Translations under genes and position numbers: made by a program
Assembly (NCBI GenBank): GCA_903904735.1
Contig: CAIVDM010000065.1
Location: forward strand, 1 to 45,865
Reading direction: 5' to 3'
Length of the DNA: 45,865 nt
DNA from: an uncultured delta proteobacterium
GTDB taxonomy: Bacteria > Bdellovibrionota_C > UBA2361 > OMII01
Shown: piece after piece, positions 35,288 to 45,849 of the stretch
How the letters are laid out: the number at the start of each line of letters is the position of its first letter
Numbering within the stretch: the stretch's first letter is position 1
The notes under the pieces: model-generated
What the model was told of the DNA's origin: nothing
The model's input: only the letters and a program-made list of their open reading frames with translations
The model's database searches: none

Positions 35288-36165
35288 GTGAAGATCCTTC
35301 TTTTCGGTGGAAGTGGACAACTCGGGTACGAGCTCAAAAAACGAGCCAATGATCTGGCGTTTGAGGTCGTCTCGCCCGTCACGAAGGAGCTCGATATCAC
35401 CGACAAGGCGCAGGTGTTTACGCTCATACGGTCGCTTCAACCGACAACAGTCATCAACAGCGCGGCGTATACCGCTGTGGATAAAGCTGAGGAAGAGCCT
35501 GATCGAGCCTTCGCGATTAACGCCCAGGGTGTGCGGAACATAAGTGAGGCGTGCGCCAAGTGTGGAGTAAGGCTCCTTCATATCTCCACTGACTATGTAT
35601 TTGACGGATTGTTAGGCAGGAAGCTTAAGGAGGACGACGCGGTCAACCCGCTCAGTGTATATGGGCGCTCTAAGCTCGAAGGGGAGGAGTTCGTTCGGTC
35701 AATCTGTGGTGATGGCGGACTGGTGGTAAGGACGCAAGCTCTGTATGGACAGAAAGGAGTCAACTTTGTTCACACTATGCTCAAGCTCTTCGGCGAGCGC
35801 GATGTACTTAAAGTCGTGGATGACCAGTTCGTGTCGCCAACGTGGGCAGGTTGGCTTGCGGAGGTGTTGCTTGATCTGGTGAGGCTTCCAATCTCGGGCA
35901 CCCTTCATGCGTCGTGCGGGGGTGTCGTCTCATGGTATGACTTCGCCCGCGAGATTCAGCGACTGTCCCTTGAGAGTTACGCTGGTAAGTCGGTTGCTCG
36001 AATTGAGCCAACGATAGCGGCTGAGTTAAATCGACCAGCGAAGCGTCCTATCTATTCGGCTTTTGACACATCGCGACTGGAGAGTGTGCTTGGAAGACCA
36101 GTGCTGTCGTGGCAGGCCGCTCTTAACTTATTTCTACGCGAAATTGGGGTCGCGAAAGGAGAGTA

Positions 36166-36166
<1 letters not shown>
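35288..36166 (+). CDS. rfbD: dTDP-4-dehydrorhamnose reductase
   Basis: 292 residues from GTG 35288 (GAGGT seven bases upstream, lying in the rfbB end). A longer open frame from 35189 lies inside rfbB and is not used. It reduces dTDP-4-keto-L-rhamnose to dTDP-L-rhamnose with NAD(P)H. Motifs are GGSGQLG (7-13), INSAAYTAVDKAEEE, STDYVFDG (100-107) and Y125-x3-K129 in YGRSK. The stop overlaps the manC start by one base, so the dTDP and GDP branches are one operon. Confidence 0.93.
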
Positions 36167-38245
<2,079 letters not shown>

Positions 38246-38259
38246 GGGACAGGACTTAC

Positions 38260-39207
38260 ATGGCACGGGCACTCGTTATCGGGGCCAACGGTTTCGTTGG
38301 GCAACATCTCGTTACGCACCTTAAGGAACTTGGGGATCAGGTTGTTTGCGCCGGTCTTCAGGGGCAGAGTTCGCGCGTGTCTGAGGAGGATTTTCGCTCG
38401 GTTGATATCACCGATGCTCAATCTGTACGAGGGGTAGTGCAGGCGGTCAAGCCTGATGTCACTTATCACTTAGCCGGAATAGCTTTTGTTCCTGAGGCGG
38501 AGGAGGATTTCGACAAAGCGTTGCGAATAAACGTGGCAGGAACAGCGAACGTCGCTCGGCAGTGCCATTTGTTGGAGAAGAAGACCTCGTTGGTGTTTAT
38601 TAGCTCAGCGGAGGTTTACGGTTCCGTCAAGTCAGAGGATCTGCCACTGAAGGAGACTACTCCGATTAATCCGAACAACAACTATAGCCTTACGAAGCGT
38701 ATGGCGGAGATGGTTGTTGAGCGGTACGCCCGAGCGGAGCGCTTGAGCTGCTGTATTGTTCGACCGTTTAATCACATTGGGCCAGGGCAAGACCGTCGTT
38801 TTGTCACCGCGAATTTCGCGCTCCAGCTAGCGAGGATCGCGCAAGGTAAGGCAGAGCCTGTCCTAAGAGTTGGAAACCTCGAGGCTAAGAGAGATTTCTC
38901 CGATGTGCGAGATATCGTACGCGGCTATCGTCTCCTAAGTCAGACGAGAGGGGGTCTCTTTAATCTGGGCTCAGGAAGGGCTAGCTCGATTCAAACTATA
39001 CTCGATACGCTCATTGAGGTATCGGGTGTGGGCGTTGAGATCGTCCAGGACCCCGAGAGAATGAGGGGGCCAGAAGTACCTGAACTTTATGGCGCCTGTA
39101 GCAGGATTGAGCAGGAGTGTGGCTGGACTCCGCAGATTCCTTTGAGACAATCTCTCAAGGATGTGTACCAGTACTGGTCAGAGCTAGTGGCGTGCGGGGC
39201 CGCATAA
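38260..39207 (+). CDS. rmd: GDP-6-deoxy-D-mannose reductase (GDP-D-rhamnose synthase)
   Basis: 315-residue extended SDR that reduces the Gmd product to GDP-D-rhamnose. The NAD(P) loop is GANGFVGQHL (8-17), the catalytic region is SSAEVYG and YSLTK, and the substrate part reads RPFNHIGPGQDRRFVTANF. VGNLEAKRDFSDVRDIV and PEVPELYGA match the Rmd group rather than GDP-fucose synthase (which starts with a GHRGMVGSA-type loop). Together with manC and gmd this gives a complete three-step route to GDP-D-rhamnose, a sugar of A-band-type O-polysaccharides. An alternative product such as GDP-6-deoxy-D-talose cannot be excluded. Confidence 0.85.
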   Translation: MARALVIGANGFVGQHLVTHLKELGDQVVCAGLQGQSSRVSEEDFRSVDITDAQSVRGVVQAVKPDVTYHLAGIAFVPEAEEDFDKALRINVAGTANVARQCHLLEKKTSLVFISSAEVYGSVKSEDLPLKETTPINPNNNYSLTKRMAEMVVERYARAERLSCCIVRPFNHIGPGQDRRFVTANFALQLARIAQGKAEPVLRVGNLEAKRDFSDVRDIVRGYRLLSQTRGGLFNLGSGRASSIQTILDTLIEVSGVGVEIVQDPERMRGPEVPELYGACSRIEQECGWTPQIPLRQSLKDVYQYWSELVACGAA

Positions 39208-39230
39208 CGTCGCTAAATCCCTTTCGACTC

Positions 39231-39246
39231 GCGAGGTTAGCCTCGC
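39231..39246 (+). terminator. Hairpin after the nucleotide-sugar operon
   Basis: GCGAGG 39231-39236 pairs with CCTCGC 39241-39246 around TTAG, 23 nt after the rmd stop. No T-run follows. Further on, at 39377-39389, GTGGA-ATC-TCCAC is a small palindrome upstream of the regulator gene. The rest of 39208-39429 holds no gene. Confidence 0.4.
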
Positions 39247-39429
39247 ATGGGGTGGCGCATTCGCCCAGGACCCGACCAGTTTTGAGTTAAAAGCTTATGT
39301 TGCCGTAGTTTCGCTCCGAGACCCTAGCACAGGGCATCCTACTTCTACGCATGATGGCTGAGTGAATAGCGAAAGAGTGGAATCTCCACCCCTTTCCTTT
39401 GATTGCCCCCACTAGTGGTTTCGAGACGC

Positions 39430-40872
39430 ATGGAACAATCACGAAAAAGAGCGCTTTTCATAGAAATGGATGACGGTGTGGGGCAGGCAACGGCTCACCT
39501 GCTAGCGCAACACTTTGAGGTGAAAACCGCTCTCGCGAACGAGGAGACGTTGCAAATCGCGCGCGATCAGAGCCCTGATGTGATAGTTCTCAACGGCACC
39601 TTGCCGAGTGTCAGCGCGTTGGAGTGGTTGGTTCGACTGCGTGAGTGCGCCGGAATCATGCCCATAGTCGTGATATCTCCAGCGGGAGAGGTGCGCCCCG
39701 CGGTGGAAGCTATTAAATGTGGAGCGACCGAGGTAATCGAGGGATTGCCGACGGCTCAGATCCTTTCAGAGACGATAAGCGAGCTTGTTCAAAAACCCGC
39801 TTCGCGAGGAATCGCGAATTCGAGTGTGCGTCGAGTCTCCCGCAGAGACGCCAAGCTTGTTCAAGCTGATTTTGGTCCCATGGCGGGACGGTCGTCGGCT
39901 ATGCAGGCGCTGTTTAAGCAAGTTGAGCAGGTGGCCGCTCGAGATACAACGGTTCTCATCACGGGAGAGTCGGGTACCGGAAAGGAGCTCATCGCTCGGG
40001 AAATTCATAATCGCGGTGCTCGAAAGCATAAGCCGTTTGTGGCGATTAACTGTGCCGCTATTCCCGAGAGTCTTATCGAGTCAGAACTGTTTGGACACGA
40101 GAGGGGGGCGTTTACACACGCCGTGGATAGACGACTCGGGCATTTTGAATTGGCGGATGGAGGTACGCTATTCCTGGACGAAATTGGAGAGCTTTCACTC
40201 GCTGTTCAGGTTAAATTGTTGCGCTTTCTCCAGGAGCAGGAGTTCTTCCGCGTGGGTCGTTCGAGACCAATATCGGTTGACGTACGAGTGATCACCGCCA
40301 CAAATCGAAATCTCGAGGACCTCGTAAGAATAAAGCAGTTTAGACAGGACCTTCTATATCGAATTAACGTCATTAATCTGCATATTCCAGCGCTTCGAGA
40401 TCGCGCGAGCGATATTCCCGTGCTGGCGCAGCACTGCGCTGGCCGCCTGGGGCCACTCTACGGAGGACGAGTTCTTAAGCTTGCCCCCGAAGTGATGGAG
40501 AGTTTTCAGGCGTATCCGTGGCCCGGAAACGTCCGTGAGCTCGAGAATGTCGTTGAGGGCCTTCTTGCTTTGGCGCCACACGATGAGGTCTCATGCGGCG
40601 ATTTGCCAAGGAAGATTAGGGAATGGAACCGAGCGCCACTTGAGATGCCAGGTCCAGGATCGGTTAACTCGTCTGGCTTAGCTTTCGGTGAGGCAGAGCG
40701 AATGTTTGAGACTGACATGATCGTCAAGGCGCTCAAGAAGGCGAACTTTGTACAGACTCGCGCGGCTGAGTTATTAGGGATCAGCCGGCGCATCCTGAAA
40801 TATAAGATGGACAAGCTCAACATTAACGAGCTTGGAGAGGTGAAGAGCCAGACGAGAGACACCGAGAACTGA
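39430..40872 (+). CDS. Sigma-54-type AAA+ activator with degenerate receiver domain
   Basis: 480 residues from ATG 39430 (a TTG at 39403 is less likely). The NtrC-type layout is receiver (about 6-122), AAA+ (about 150-385) and Fis-type helix-turn-helix ([19 protein letters not shown] near the C-terminus). Walker A is GESGTGKE (179-186) and Walker [20 protein letters not shown] carries the arginine finger. Two oddities are plain. The receiver phospho-Asp position is Asn55 (VIVLNGTLP) and the usual Lys of KP is Gly105 (IEGLP). The sigma-54-contacting GAFTGA loop reads GAFTHA (226-231). It is probably regulated by something other than phosphorylation. No kinase gene is adjacent. Confidence 0.9.
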   Translation: MEQSRKRALFIEMDDGVGQATAHLLAQHFEVKTALANEETLQIARDQSPDVIVLNGTLPSVSALEWLVRLRECAGIMPIVVISPAGEVRPAVEAIKCGATEVIEGLPTAQILSETISELVQKPASRGIANSSVRRVSRRDAKLVQADFGPMAGRSSAMQALFKQVEQVAARDTTVLITGESGTGKELIAREIHNRGARKHKPFVAINCAAIPESLIESELFGHERGAFTHAVDRRLGHFELADGGTLFLDEIGELSLAVQVKLLRFLQEQEFFRVGRSRPISVDVRVITATNRNLEDLVRIKQFRQDLLYRINVINLHIPALRDRASDIPVLAQHCAGRLGPLYGGRVLKLAPEVMESFQAYPWPGNVRELENVVEGLLALAPHDEVSCGDLPRKIREWNRAPLEMPGPGSVNSSGLAFGEAERMFETDMIVKALKKANFVQTRAAELLGISRRILKYKMDKLNINELGEVKSQTRDTEN

Positions 40873-40922
40873 TGGTCGGATATCAGCTTGAGGTTGAGGT
40901 CGGCAGTCTCGTTGGACGGAAA

Positions 40923-41225
40923 TCACTTCTTGAATAGGTCATCAAGAGCGGCGATCGTCGATTGCTTTTTATCGCCTCGATTCACCTCGCTACTCTGTCG
41001 CCCGCGGAAGTACTCGCAGGTATTGCGGCGCTCCTTGTCCCGCACCCACTCAGCGGACGACTCCCTGCATTCATGATGTGAGCCCTCGTCGTAGTGGGAG
41101 CAGTTAAGGCAGACGTGGGCGTCACTTCCACAGTGGTGACAGGTATCGCGGAAATGAATTAACGTGGAACCCGCGCTCTCGCAAACGGGACGATGACAAT
41201 TATGGCAGGCGCAGGACGAGTTCAC
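40923..41225 (-). CDS. Conserved cysteine-rich (zinc-ribbon-like) protein of unknown function
   Basis: 100 residues with ten cysteines: C5, C7, C10, C15, then the CHHC pair 29-32, CLNC 39-42, C53 and C70. The central block CGSDAHVCLNCSHYDEG followed by CRESSAEWVRDKE and CEYF matches, from memory, a family of small hypothetical proteins common in proteobacteria that ends in an ALDDLFKK-type tail, as here. Zinc or iron-sulfur binding is likely. The start is GTG 41225, with no Shine-Dalgarno but a perfect TATAAT eight bases upstream, so the mRNA may be leaderless. It is convergent with the sigma-54 activator gene (50 bp gap). Confidence 0.8.
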   Translation of the reverse strand: MNSSCACHNCHRPVCESAGSTLIHFRDTCHHCGSDAHVCLNCSHYDEGSHHECRESSAEWVRDKERRNTCEYFRGRQSSEVNRGDKKQSTIAALDDLFKK

Positions 41226-41233
41226 TCGCGCAT

Positions 41234-41239
41234 ATTATA
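41234..41239 (-). promoter_or_regulatory. TATAAT -10 box of the cysteine-rich gene
   Basis: Read leftward, TATAAT occupies 41239-41234 and is followed by 8 nt and the GTG start at 41225. Transcription would begin at or within one or two bases of the start codon. No convincing -35 is seen at 16-18 bp. Confidence 0.5.
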
Positions 41240-41421
41240 ACGATGAGGTGCCACTCGAAAGAGGGAGGGAGTGTAAGTGCTCTACTATTTGAGTGAGCGG
41301 CTCTGCTAGAACGAAGTTTGCCTCCGCTTCCTCGATGAATGTTGCACAGCCTGGCGCACGAGAGCATCTTAGCTATTAAAGATCTTGAGCTTTCGAGGGG
41401 TTAGGGTCAATATGGGAGCTC

Positions 41422-42714
41422 ATGAGTGATTTAGTGATGAACAGTGCACTGCCAGAAAACAAGGGACATCAGCTCCTGTCCGATGCTCAAAAGAAGCTTA
41501 AGTTCTCTTGGTCTGAGCTGCGCTGGCTTGGCCGAGTGATTGTGTCCTCGGCGGATCGGTTCTATTGGGATAATGGATTCTCGAAAGCGGCATCGCTCGC
41601 GTACTCGTCACTGCTTTCCCTAGTGCCTCTGACAGCGCTTTGTTTCGGCATACTCGCTACGTTCGTTCATACAGCTGACCATATGAGTCAGGTTAAGGAG
41701 TTCTTCTTCAAGCAATTCGTGCCTGGAAGTACGGCGTTGGACGCGCTGCTTCCGCTCATTGAGGATATGAGCGACAAACTGGTTCGGCTCAATTATGTGG
41801 TGATTGCGACGTTGATCGCCACGTCTTTGCTGCTCCTGAACTCAATCGAGTATACCCTTAATCAAGTCTGGCAGGTGTTTGAGTCCCGACGGATTACGGA
41901 CCGACTGGCTATTTTTTGCGCGATCATTGTGCTCATCCCGGTGTTCGCGATTTCGGGATACTATACGAGCACCAAGGTAGAGCCATTTTTCGCGGATTTT
42001 GGGTTGCTTAGTGCCCTCTATCGCGATTCGCTGCCGTTTTTCATTGATTTTCTGGCTTTCGTTGCTGTGTATTACCTTGTTCCAAAAGCGCCGGTTAAAT
42101 TAATGCCGGCGATCTTTGGAGCCGTGTCCGCTTCTCTACTTTTCGGGCTGGCCAAGCATTGGTTCGCCTTTTATCTCGTGCGGTTCACGACATACGAACG
42201 AGTCTACGAGTCGTTGGCTCTTATTCCGATCTTTCTTATTTGGCTTTATGTGTCGTGGTCGATTGTGCTGTTTGGAGCCGAGATGAGCTATCAAGCTCAG
42301 CATCTGCCTCGTAGTGGAAAATTGTGGAAGCGCACGTTCATGACCGTAGGTGATGGCGCGATGTTGCTGGCGATTCAGAGTTTGGTCTTGGTCACGCGAG
42401 CGTTTCGCACGGGACAGAAAGTCCCCAACGAACTAGAGATCGCTGAGTCTTTGGGCTGCAGCTCTATTGTGCTCAAGGCCGCGCTTGATGGCCTCGAGCA
42501 GTCAGGTTTGATAATGCGAGGAGATGGGCGAGATATGCCGCTGTTGCTCATGCGCGCTCCAGAGGCGATCTCAATAGCGGATATTCGGGACGCGGTCTTC
42601 AAGAAGCGGGAGGCGATGTTTCTCGGTCGAGAGGTTTCGTCCATGTATGAATGTTTCTGCGGCAAGCGAGATCCGAAGACCGTCTCGCTTCATGATGTCG
42701 TAGTGGAAGCGTAG
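41422..42714 (+). CDS. YihY/BrkB-family membrane protein with C-terminal winged-helix-like region
   Basis: 430 residues. About six membrane segments lie between residues 50 and 300. The family opening is WDNGFSKAASLAYSSLLSLVPL, and LALIPIFLIWLYVSWSIVLFGAEMSYQ is the typical last part. Members were once called RNase BN in error, and the function is unknown. The extra part from about 305 to 430 is soluble. NELEIAESLGCSSIVLKAAL and DGLEQSGLIMRGDG look like a winged helix, a known extension in many members. ATG 41422 has GGGAG only three bases upstream. Ten bp separate it from the M16 gene pair. Confidence 0.88.
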   Translation: MSDLVMNSALPENKGHQLLSDAQKKLKFSWSELRWLGRVIVSSADRFYWDNGFSKAASLAYSSLLSLVPLTALCFGILATFVHTADHMSQVKEFFFKQFVPGSTALDALLPLIEDMSDKLVRLNYVVIATLIATSLLLLNSIEYTLNQVWQVFESRRITDRLAIFCAIIVLIPVFAISGYYTSTKVEPFFADFGLLSALYRDSLPFFIDFLAFVAVYYLVPKAPVKLMPAIFGAVSASLLFGLAKHWFAFYLVRFTTYERVYESLALIPIFLIWLYVSWSIVLFGAEMSYQAQHLPRSGKLWKRTFMTVGDGAMLLAIQSLVLVTRAFRTGQKVPNELEIAESLGCSSIVLKAALDGLEQSGLIMRGDGRDMPLLLMRAPEAISIADIRDAVFKKREAMFLGREVSSMYECFCGKRDPKTVSLHDVVVEA

Positions 42715-42724
42715 GGGGATTTTC

Positions 42725-43972
42725 GTGACTATCGAACAAACGCAACTCGCCAATGGCCTCTCGGTAATCGTGGAGGAGATGGAGCATGTGGAGTCGGTCT
42801 CGTATGACCTAGTTTTACCGGGTGGATTTATTTCCGACGTGCCGGGACAGGTCGGGGCGAGCCTGGTTTTATCAGAGCTAATCGGAAAGGGCGCCGGAGC
42901 TTTAGACTCTCGGGCGTTATCGGAGGCGTTTGACGGAGCGGGTATTCGCCACGGCGAGGGCACTGGCATGGACCGCTACACGCTCAGTGGATCGCTGGTC
43001 AGTTCCAAACTTGAGCGAGCTCTTGAGTTGGTGAGTTCCATGGTGCTCGCGCCACGGTTGCCAGAAGAGGACATCGCGCCCATTCAGAGTATTCTCCTAC
43101 AGGATATTGAGGCGCTCAAGGATAGCCCAGCGCGGCGTTCAATGGTGGAGTTAACGAAGCGTTTTTACCCGGCCCCCTACAATCGATCTTCGTTGGGTGA
43201 AGTAGAGGGAATTCGCGCGGTTGATAGAGCGCTCATGGCGCAGATGCACAAGAAGTTCTTTAATCCCAAGGGAGCGATTCTTTCGATCGCGGGCAAGGTA
43301 AGCGCGACCCAGGTTATTAAGGTCGTAGAGGAGCTGCTCGGTGATTGGAAAGGTGGGGGTGTGGAGCTCCCTGAGTTCGGTATTCGACCAGGTCACGACT
43401 ACTATCATATTCCCGATGAGTCCGCGCAGATGCAAATCGTTATGGCGATGCCTTCTGTTCGGTTCTCTGAGGACCTCTACTACGAGGGGAAGATCGCGGC
43501 GAGTATCTTGGGCGCGTCGATGTTCGGGCGCCTCTTCGTCGAGGTTCGGGAAAAGCGAGGCTTGTGCTACTCGGTCTACGCTCGGCATGGTGCTACTAAC
43601 CGATATGGCACCATGACGGCATATGTCGGAACTACTCCCGAGCGAGCTCAGGAGAGTCTCGATGTTTTAGTCGGTGAGTTTCAAAGGCTTCATGGGACGA
43701 TTACTCAGGATGAGTTGAGCCGTTGCCGAACTAACCTGAAGGCAAGTCTTATTATGGGAGAGGAGTCTCCTGGTGCTCGAGCTGGTTCGAACGCTACCGA
43801 TTGGTGGCTTCTCCGCAGGATACGAACATTAGCTGAGATTAATGAGGCGATAGATCGCGTTTCGGTTAGTGGATTGAATGAGTTCTTGGAGTGTTATCCG
43901 TTCCAGCCGTGCTCGATCTTGACATTAGGAAGGGCACCGCTTTCGGTAGCGCCAAGTATTGTAGGAAAATAG
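42725..43972 (+). CDS. M16-family peptidase-like protein lacking the zinc motif
   Basis: 415 residues in two M16 halves. Where the catalytic partner has HFLEH, this protein has LVLSE (47-51), so it cannot bind zinc in the usual way. The C-terminal half keeps VREKRGLCYSVYA (274-286), including the Arg/Tyr elements that in M16 heterodimers come from the non-zinc subunit. It starts at GTG 42725 after GGGGG. The catalytic-type gene follows in 6 bp. The pair fits the two-subunit M16 arrangement known for mitochondrial processing peptidase and bacterial homologues. No signal peptide is seen, so the site may be cytoplasmic. Confidence 0.88.
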   Translation: MTIEQTQLANGLSVIVEEMEHVESVSYDLVLPGGFISDVPGQVGASLVLSELIGKGAGALDSRALSEAFDGAGIRHGEGTGMDRYTLSGSLVSSKLERALELVSSMVLAPRLPEEDIAPIQSILLQDIEALKDSPARRSMVELTKRFYPAPYNRSSLGEVEGIRAVDRALMAQMHKKFFNPKGAILSIAGKVSATQVIKVVEELLGDWKGGGVELPEFGIRPGHDYYHIPDESAQMQIVMAMPSVRFSEDLYYEGKIAASILGASMFGRLFVEVREKRGLCYSVYARHGATNRYGTMTAYVGTTPERAQESLDVLVGEFQRLHGTITQDELSRCRTNLKASLIMGEESPGARAGSNATDWWLLRRIRTLAEINEAIDRVSVSGLNEFLECYPFQPCSILTLGRAPLSVAPSIVGK

Positions 43973-43978
43973 GGAAGC

Positions 43979-45196
43979 ATGGCGAGCACGTACCACAAGA
44001 AGATTCTTTCGAATGGCTTGACCATACTTGGAGAAACTAATAGCTCCAACGTTAGTTGCGGCATCGGGTATTTCGTGAGAACCGGAGCGAGGGATGAGAC
44101 CCCGGCTGAGTCTGGGCTGTCACATTTTCTAGAGCACATGATGTTCAAAGGGACGCCGACCCGCTCCGCTCTTGATATAAATCTCGAGCTGGGGAACTTG
44201 GGGGCGCAGGCAAACGCGTTTACATCGGAAGAGAATACAGTTTATTACGGTTTAGTGATCCCCGAGCGCTTTCGAGCGATGCAGGAGCTGCTCTCGGATA
44301 TGCTCCGCCCCTCCCTGGATCCATCGGAATTCGCGATGGAGAAAAAGGTGATACTTGAGGAGATAGCGCTGTACCAAGATCGACCCCACTTCTTCCTTTT
44401 TGAGAGCGCTCTGAAGGATTATTTTGGTAGTCACAGTGGCGGCAATTCAGTGCTTGGATCTCAGGACTCGGTGTCCGCGATCACGCCACCTCAAATGGTG
44501 GATTATTTCACGCGCCGATATACCCCATCTAATATGGTGCTTTGCGCCACGGGCAATTTCAATTGGGAGTCATTCGCGCAAGACGCGGAACGGCTGACCG
44601 CCGAGTGGGTCGACGCGCCCGTTAGTAGGACTCTTTCTCGGCAGCCCGGAAAGCAGCAGGCGTCAATATATCGCAAGAAGAACTTAAATCAGACCCACGC
44701 TTTTTTGGTCACTGAAGGACCGAGCGCCCAGGATCCTGAGCGGTACCCGCTGGCCATCTTGGCGACCATGATGGGTGATTCGAGCGGCTCGAGGATGTAT
44801 TGGGATTTAATCGATCGCGGTCTCGCTGAGTCAGCTAGCGTGGATAGTGATGAGAGGGATGGATGTGGATGTTTCACGGCGTATGTGAGCACGACCGCGG
44901 ACAAGCTCGATGAGGTCGTAAGTATCGCCCGTGAGATACTCGTGTCACCGCGGAGTTTCTCGGATGGGGATTTGGATCGAGCGAAAGCAAAGGTTGTTTC
45001 GCGCATCGTCCTCGATGGCGAACTTCCCATGGGGCGTCTCATGGCTTTGGGGATGGAATGGCAGTATCGCAGGGAGAGTACTCCGCTGAGGACTATTATT
45101 GAGCGTGTGCAGGCTATATCTCGATCGGATATTGATAAAGCACTCGAGCGTTTTCCGCTTGATCGTTGGGCTGAGTATCGGCTGCTTCCTGAATAG
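43979..45196 (+). CDS. M16-family zinc metallopeptidase (catalytic subunit)
   Basis: 405 residues. The inverted zinc motif is HFLEH (H49, E52, H53) in GLSHFLEHMMFKGTPTRS, and the third ligand is E127 or E128 in VILEEIALYQD. AQANAFTSEENTVYY is also typical. In the C-terminal half the Arg/Tyr pair is degenerate (SRMYWDLIDRGLAES), opposite to the gene before it, so the two proteins probably form one active heterodimer. AGGGA precedes the ATG. No signal peptide is visible. The substrate is unknown; small peptides or leader peptides are the usual targets. Confidence 0.9.
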   Translation: MASTYHKKILSNGLTILGETNSSNVSCGIGYFVRTGARDETPAESGLSHFLEHMMFKGTPTRSALDINLELGNLGAQANAFTSEENTVYYGLVIPERFRAMQELLSDMLRPSLDPSEFAMEKKVILEEIALYQDRPHFFLFESALKDYFGSHSGGNSVLGSQDSVSAITPPQMVDYFTRRYTPSNMVLCATGNFNWESFAQDAERLTAEWVDAPVSRTLSRQPGKQQASIYRKKNLNQTHAFLVTEGPSAQDPERYPLAILATMMGDSSGSRMYWDLIDRGLAESASVDSDERDGCGCFTAYVSTTADKLDEVVSIAREILVSPRSFSDGDLDRAKAKVVSRIVLDGELPMGRLMALGMEWQYRRESTPLRTIIERVQAISRSDIDKALERFPLDRWAEYRLLPE

Positions 45197-45234
45197 GTAT
45201 TTCGATAAATTTGTTCCTTAGGGGCGCAAAAAGC

Positions 45235-45273
45235 ATCAAGGGCAGTTATCCGATTCGGATAACTGCCCTTGAT
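45235..45273 (-). terminator. 18-bp perfect hairpin between convergent genes
   Basis: Bases 45235-45252 are perfectly complementary to 45256-45273 with a 3-nt loop (ATT). Read leftward it is followed by GCTTTTTG, a T-run that suits termination of the acidic-protein gene. Read rightward there is only TGTTG, so it is weaker for the M16 operon, though the long stem may stop both. Confidence 0.85.
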
Positions 45274-45303
45274 TGTTGAGCGATTTAAATCGAGGGATGA
45301 GGG

Positions 45304-45747
45304 TTAATCCTCCTCCTCCTCGTCCTCTTCATCCTCGTCTTCGTCTTCGTCCTCTTCGTCTTCATCCTCGTCGTAGTCTTCGTCTTCATCGTCGAGGTCG
45401 ATATCCTCATCCTCCTCTTCGTCCTCCTCATCCTCCTCAGATTCCTGAGTGAAGACTTCTGGGGCTATTTCCTCAAGCGCGTCTGTTAAGGCAGACACGA
45501 TCGAAGCAAGATCTTCTGGCGCGCAATCCTCATTCTCAATTACCGCTTCGACCGCTGCCCGAATCTCGGTAACGAGAGCGTCTTCCAGACTGCTGCCCTC
45601 CACCTCAGGCTTAGCCTCGCTTTCCTCGGTTTCGTCCTCAGTACGCTCCGGATCGTAATCCTCTTCGAGCTTCTCCTGAAGCTCTGCGAAACCTTCCACC
45701 AGCTGGGTCAGGGCATCTATAATCTTCTCTGCGGCCTTAGTGCTCAT
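45304..45747 (-). CDS. Highly acidic protein of unknown function
   Basis: 147 residues. The N-terminal part (1-30) is a likely helix (AAEKIIDALTQLVEGFAEL). A linker rich in Glu follows. A second helical part spans about 52-98 (ALVTEIRAAVEAVI, ASIVSALTDALEEIAPE), with a single Cys75. Residues 102-147 are almost only Asp and Glu, 42 of 46, the rest being S, I, L and Y. Such tails bind basic proteins, metals or compete with nucleic acid. The RNA polymerase delta subunit of Firmicutes has a similar tail, but no homology is claimed. The start has GGA eight bases upstream, and there is a promoter candidate and a strong terminator. Confidence 0.7.
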   Translation of the reverse strand: MSTKAAEKIIDALTQLVEGFAELQEKLEEDYDPERTEDETEESEAKPEVEGSSLEDALVTEIRAAVEAVIENEDCAPEDLASIVSALTDALEEIAPEVFTQESEEDEEDEEEDEDIDLDDEDEDYDEDEDEEDEDEDEDEEDEEEED

Positions 45748-45819
45748 ACGTTATTCCAAGAAAATCCACCTCGTAAGATTCTGCCGAGGGGCGTTGATAT
45801 TCATATTTAATGTGGGGGA

Positions 45820-45849
45820 ATCCTAAAACCCTTTTGTAGAGGAGATCAA
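45820..45849 (-). promoter_or_regulatory. Candidate promoter for the acidic-protein gene
   Basis: Read leftward: TTGATC (45849-45844), 18 bp, TAGGAT (45825-45820). Each matches the consensus at 4 of 6 bases. This gives a leader of about 65 nt before ATG 45747. Confidence 0.35.

Noticed and set aside
45449..45658. Rightward Ser-rich frame opposite the acidic-protein gene
   Set aside because: It is the antisense shadow of Glu/Asp/Ala-rich coding sequence. The minus-strand gene has a start signal and terminator.
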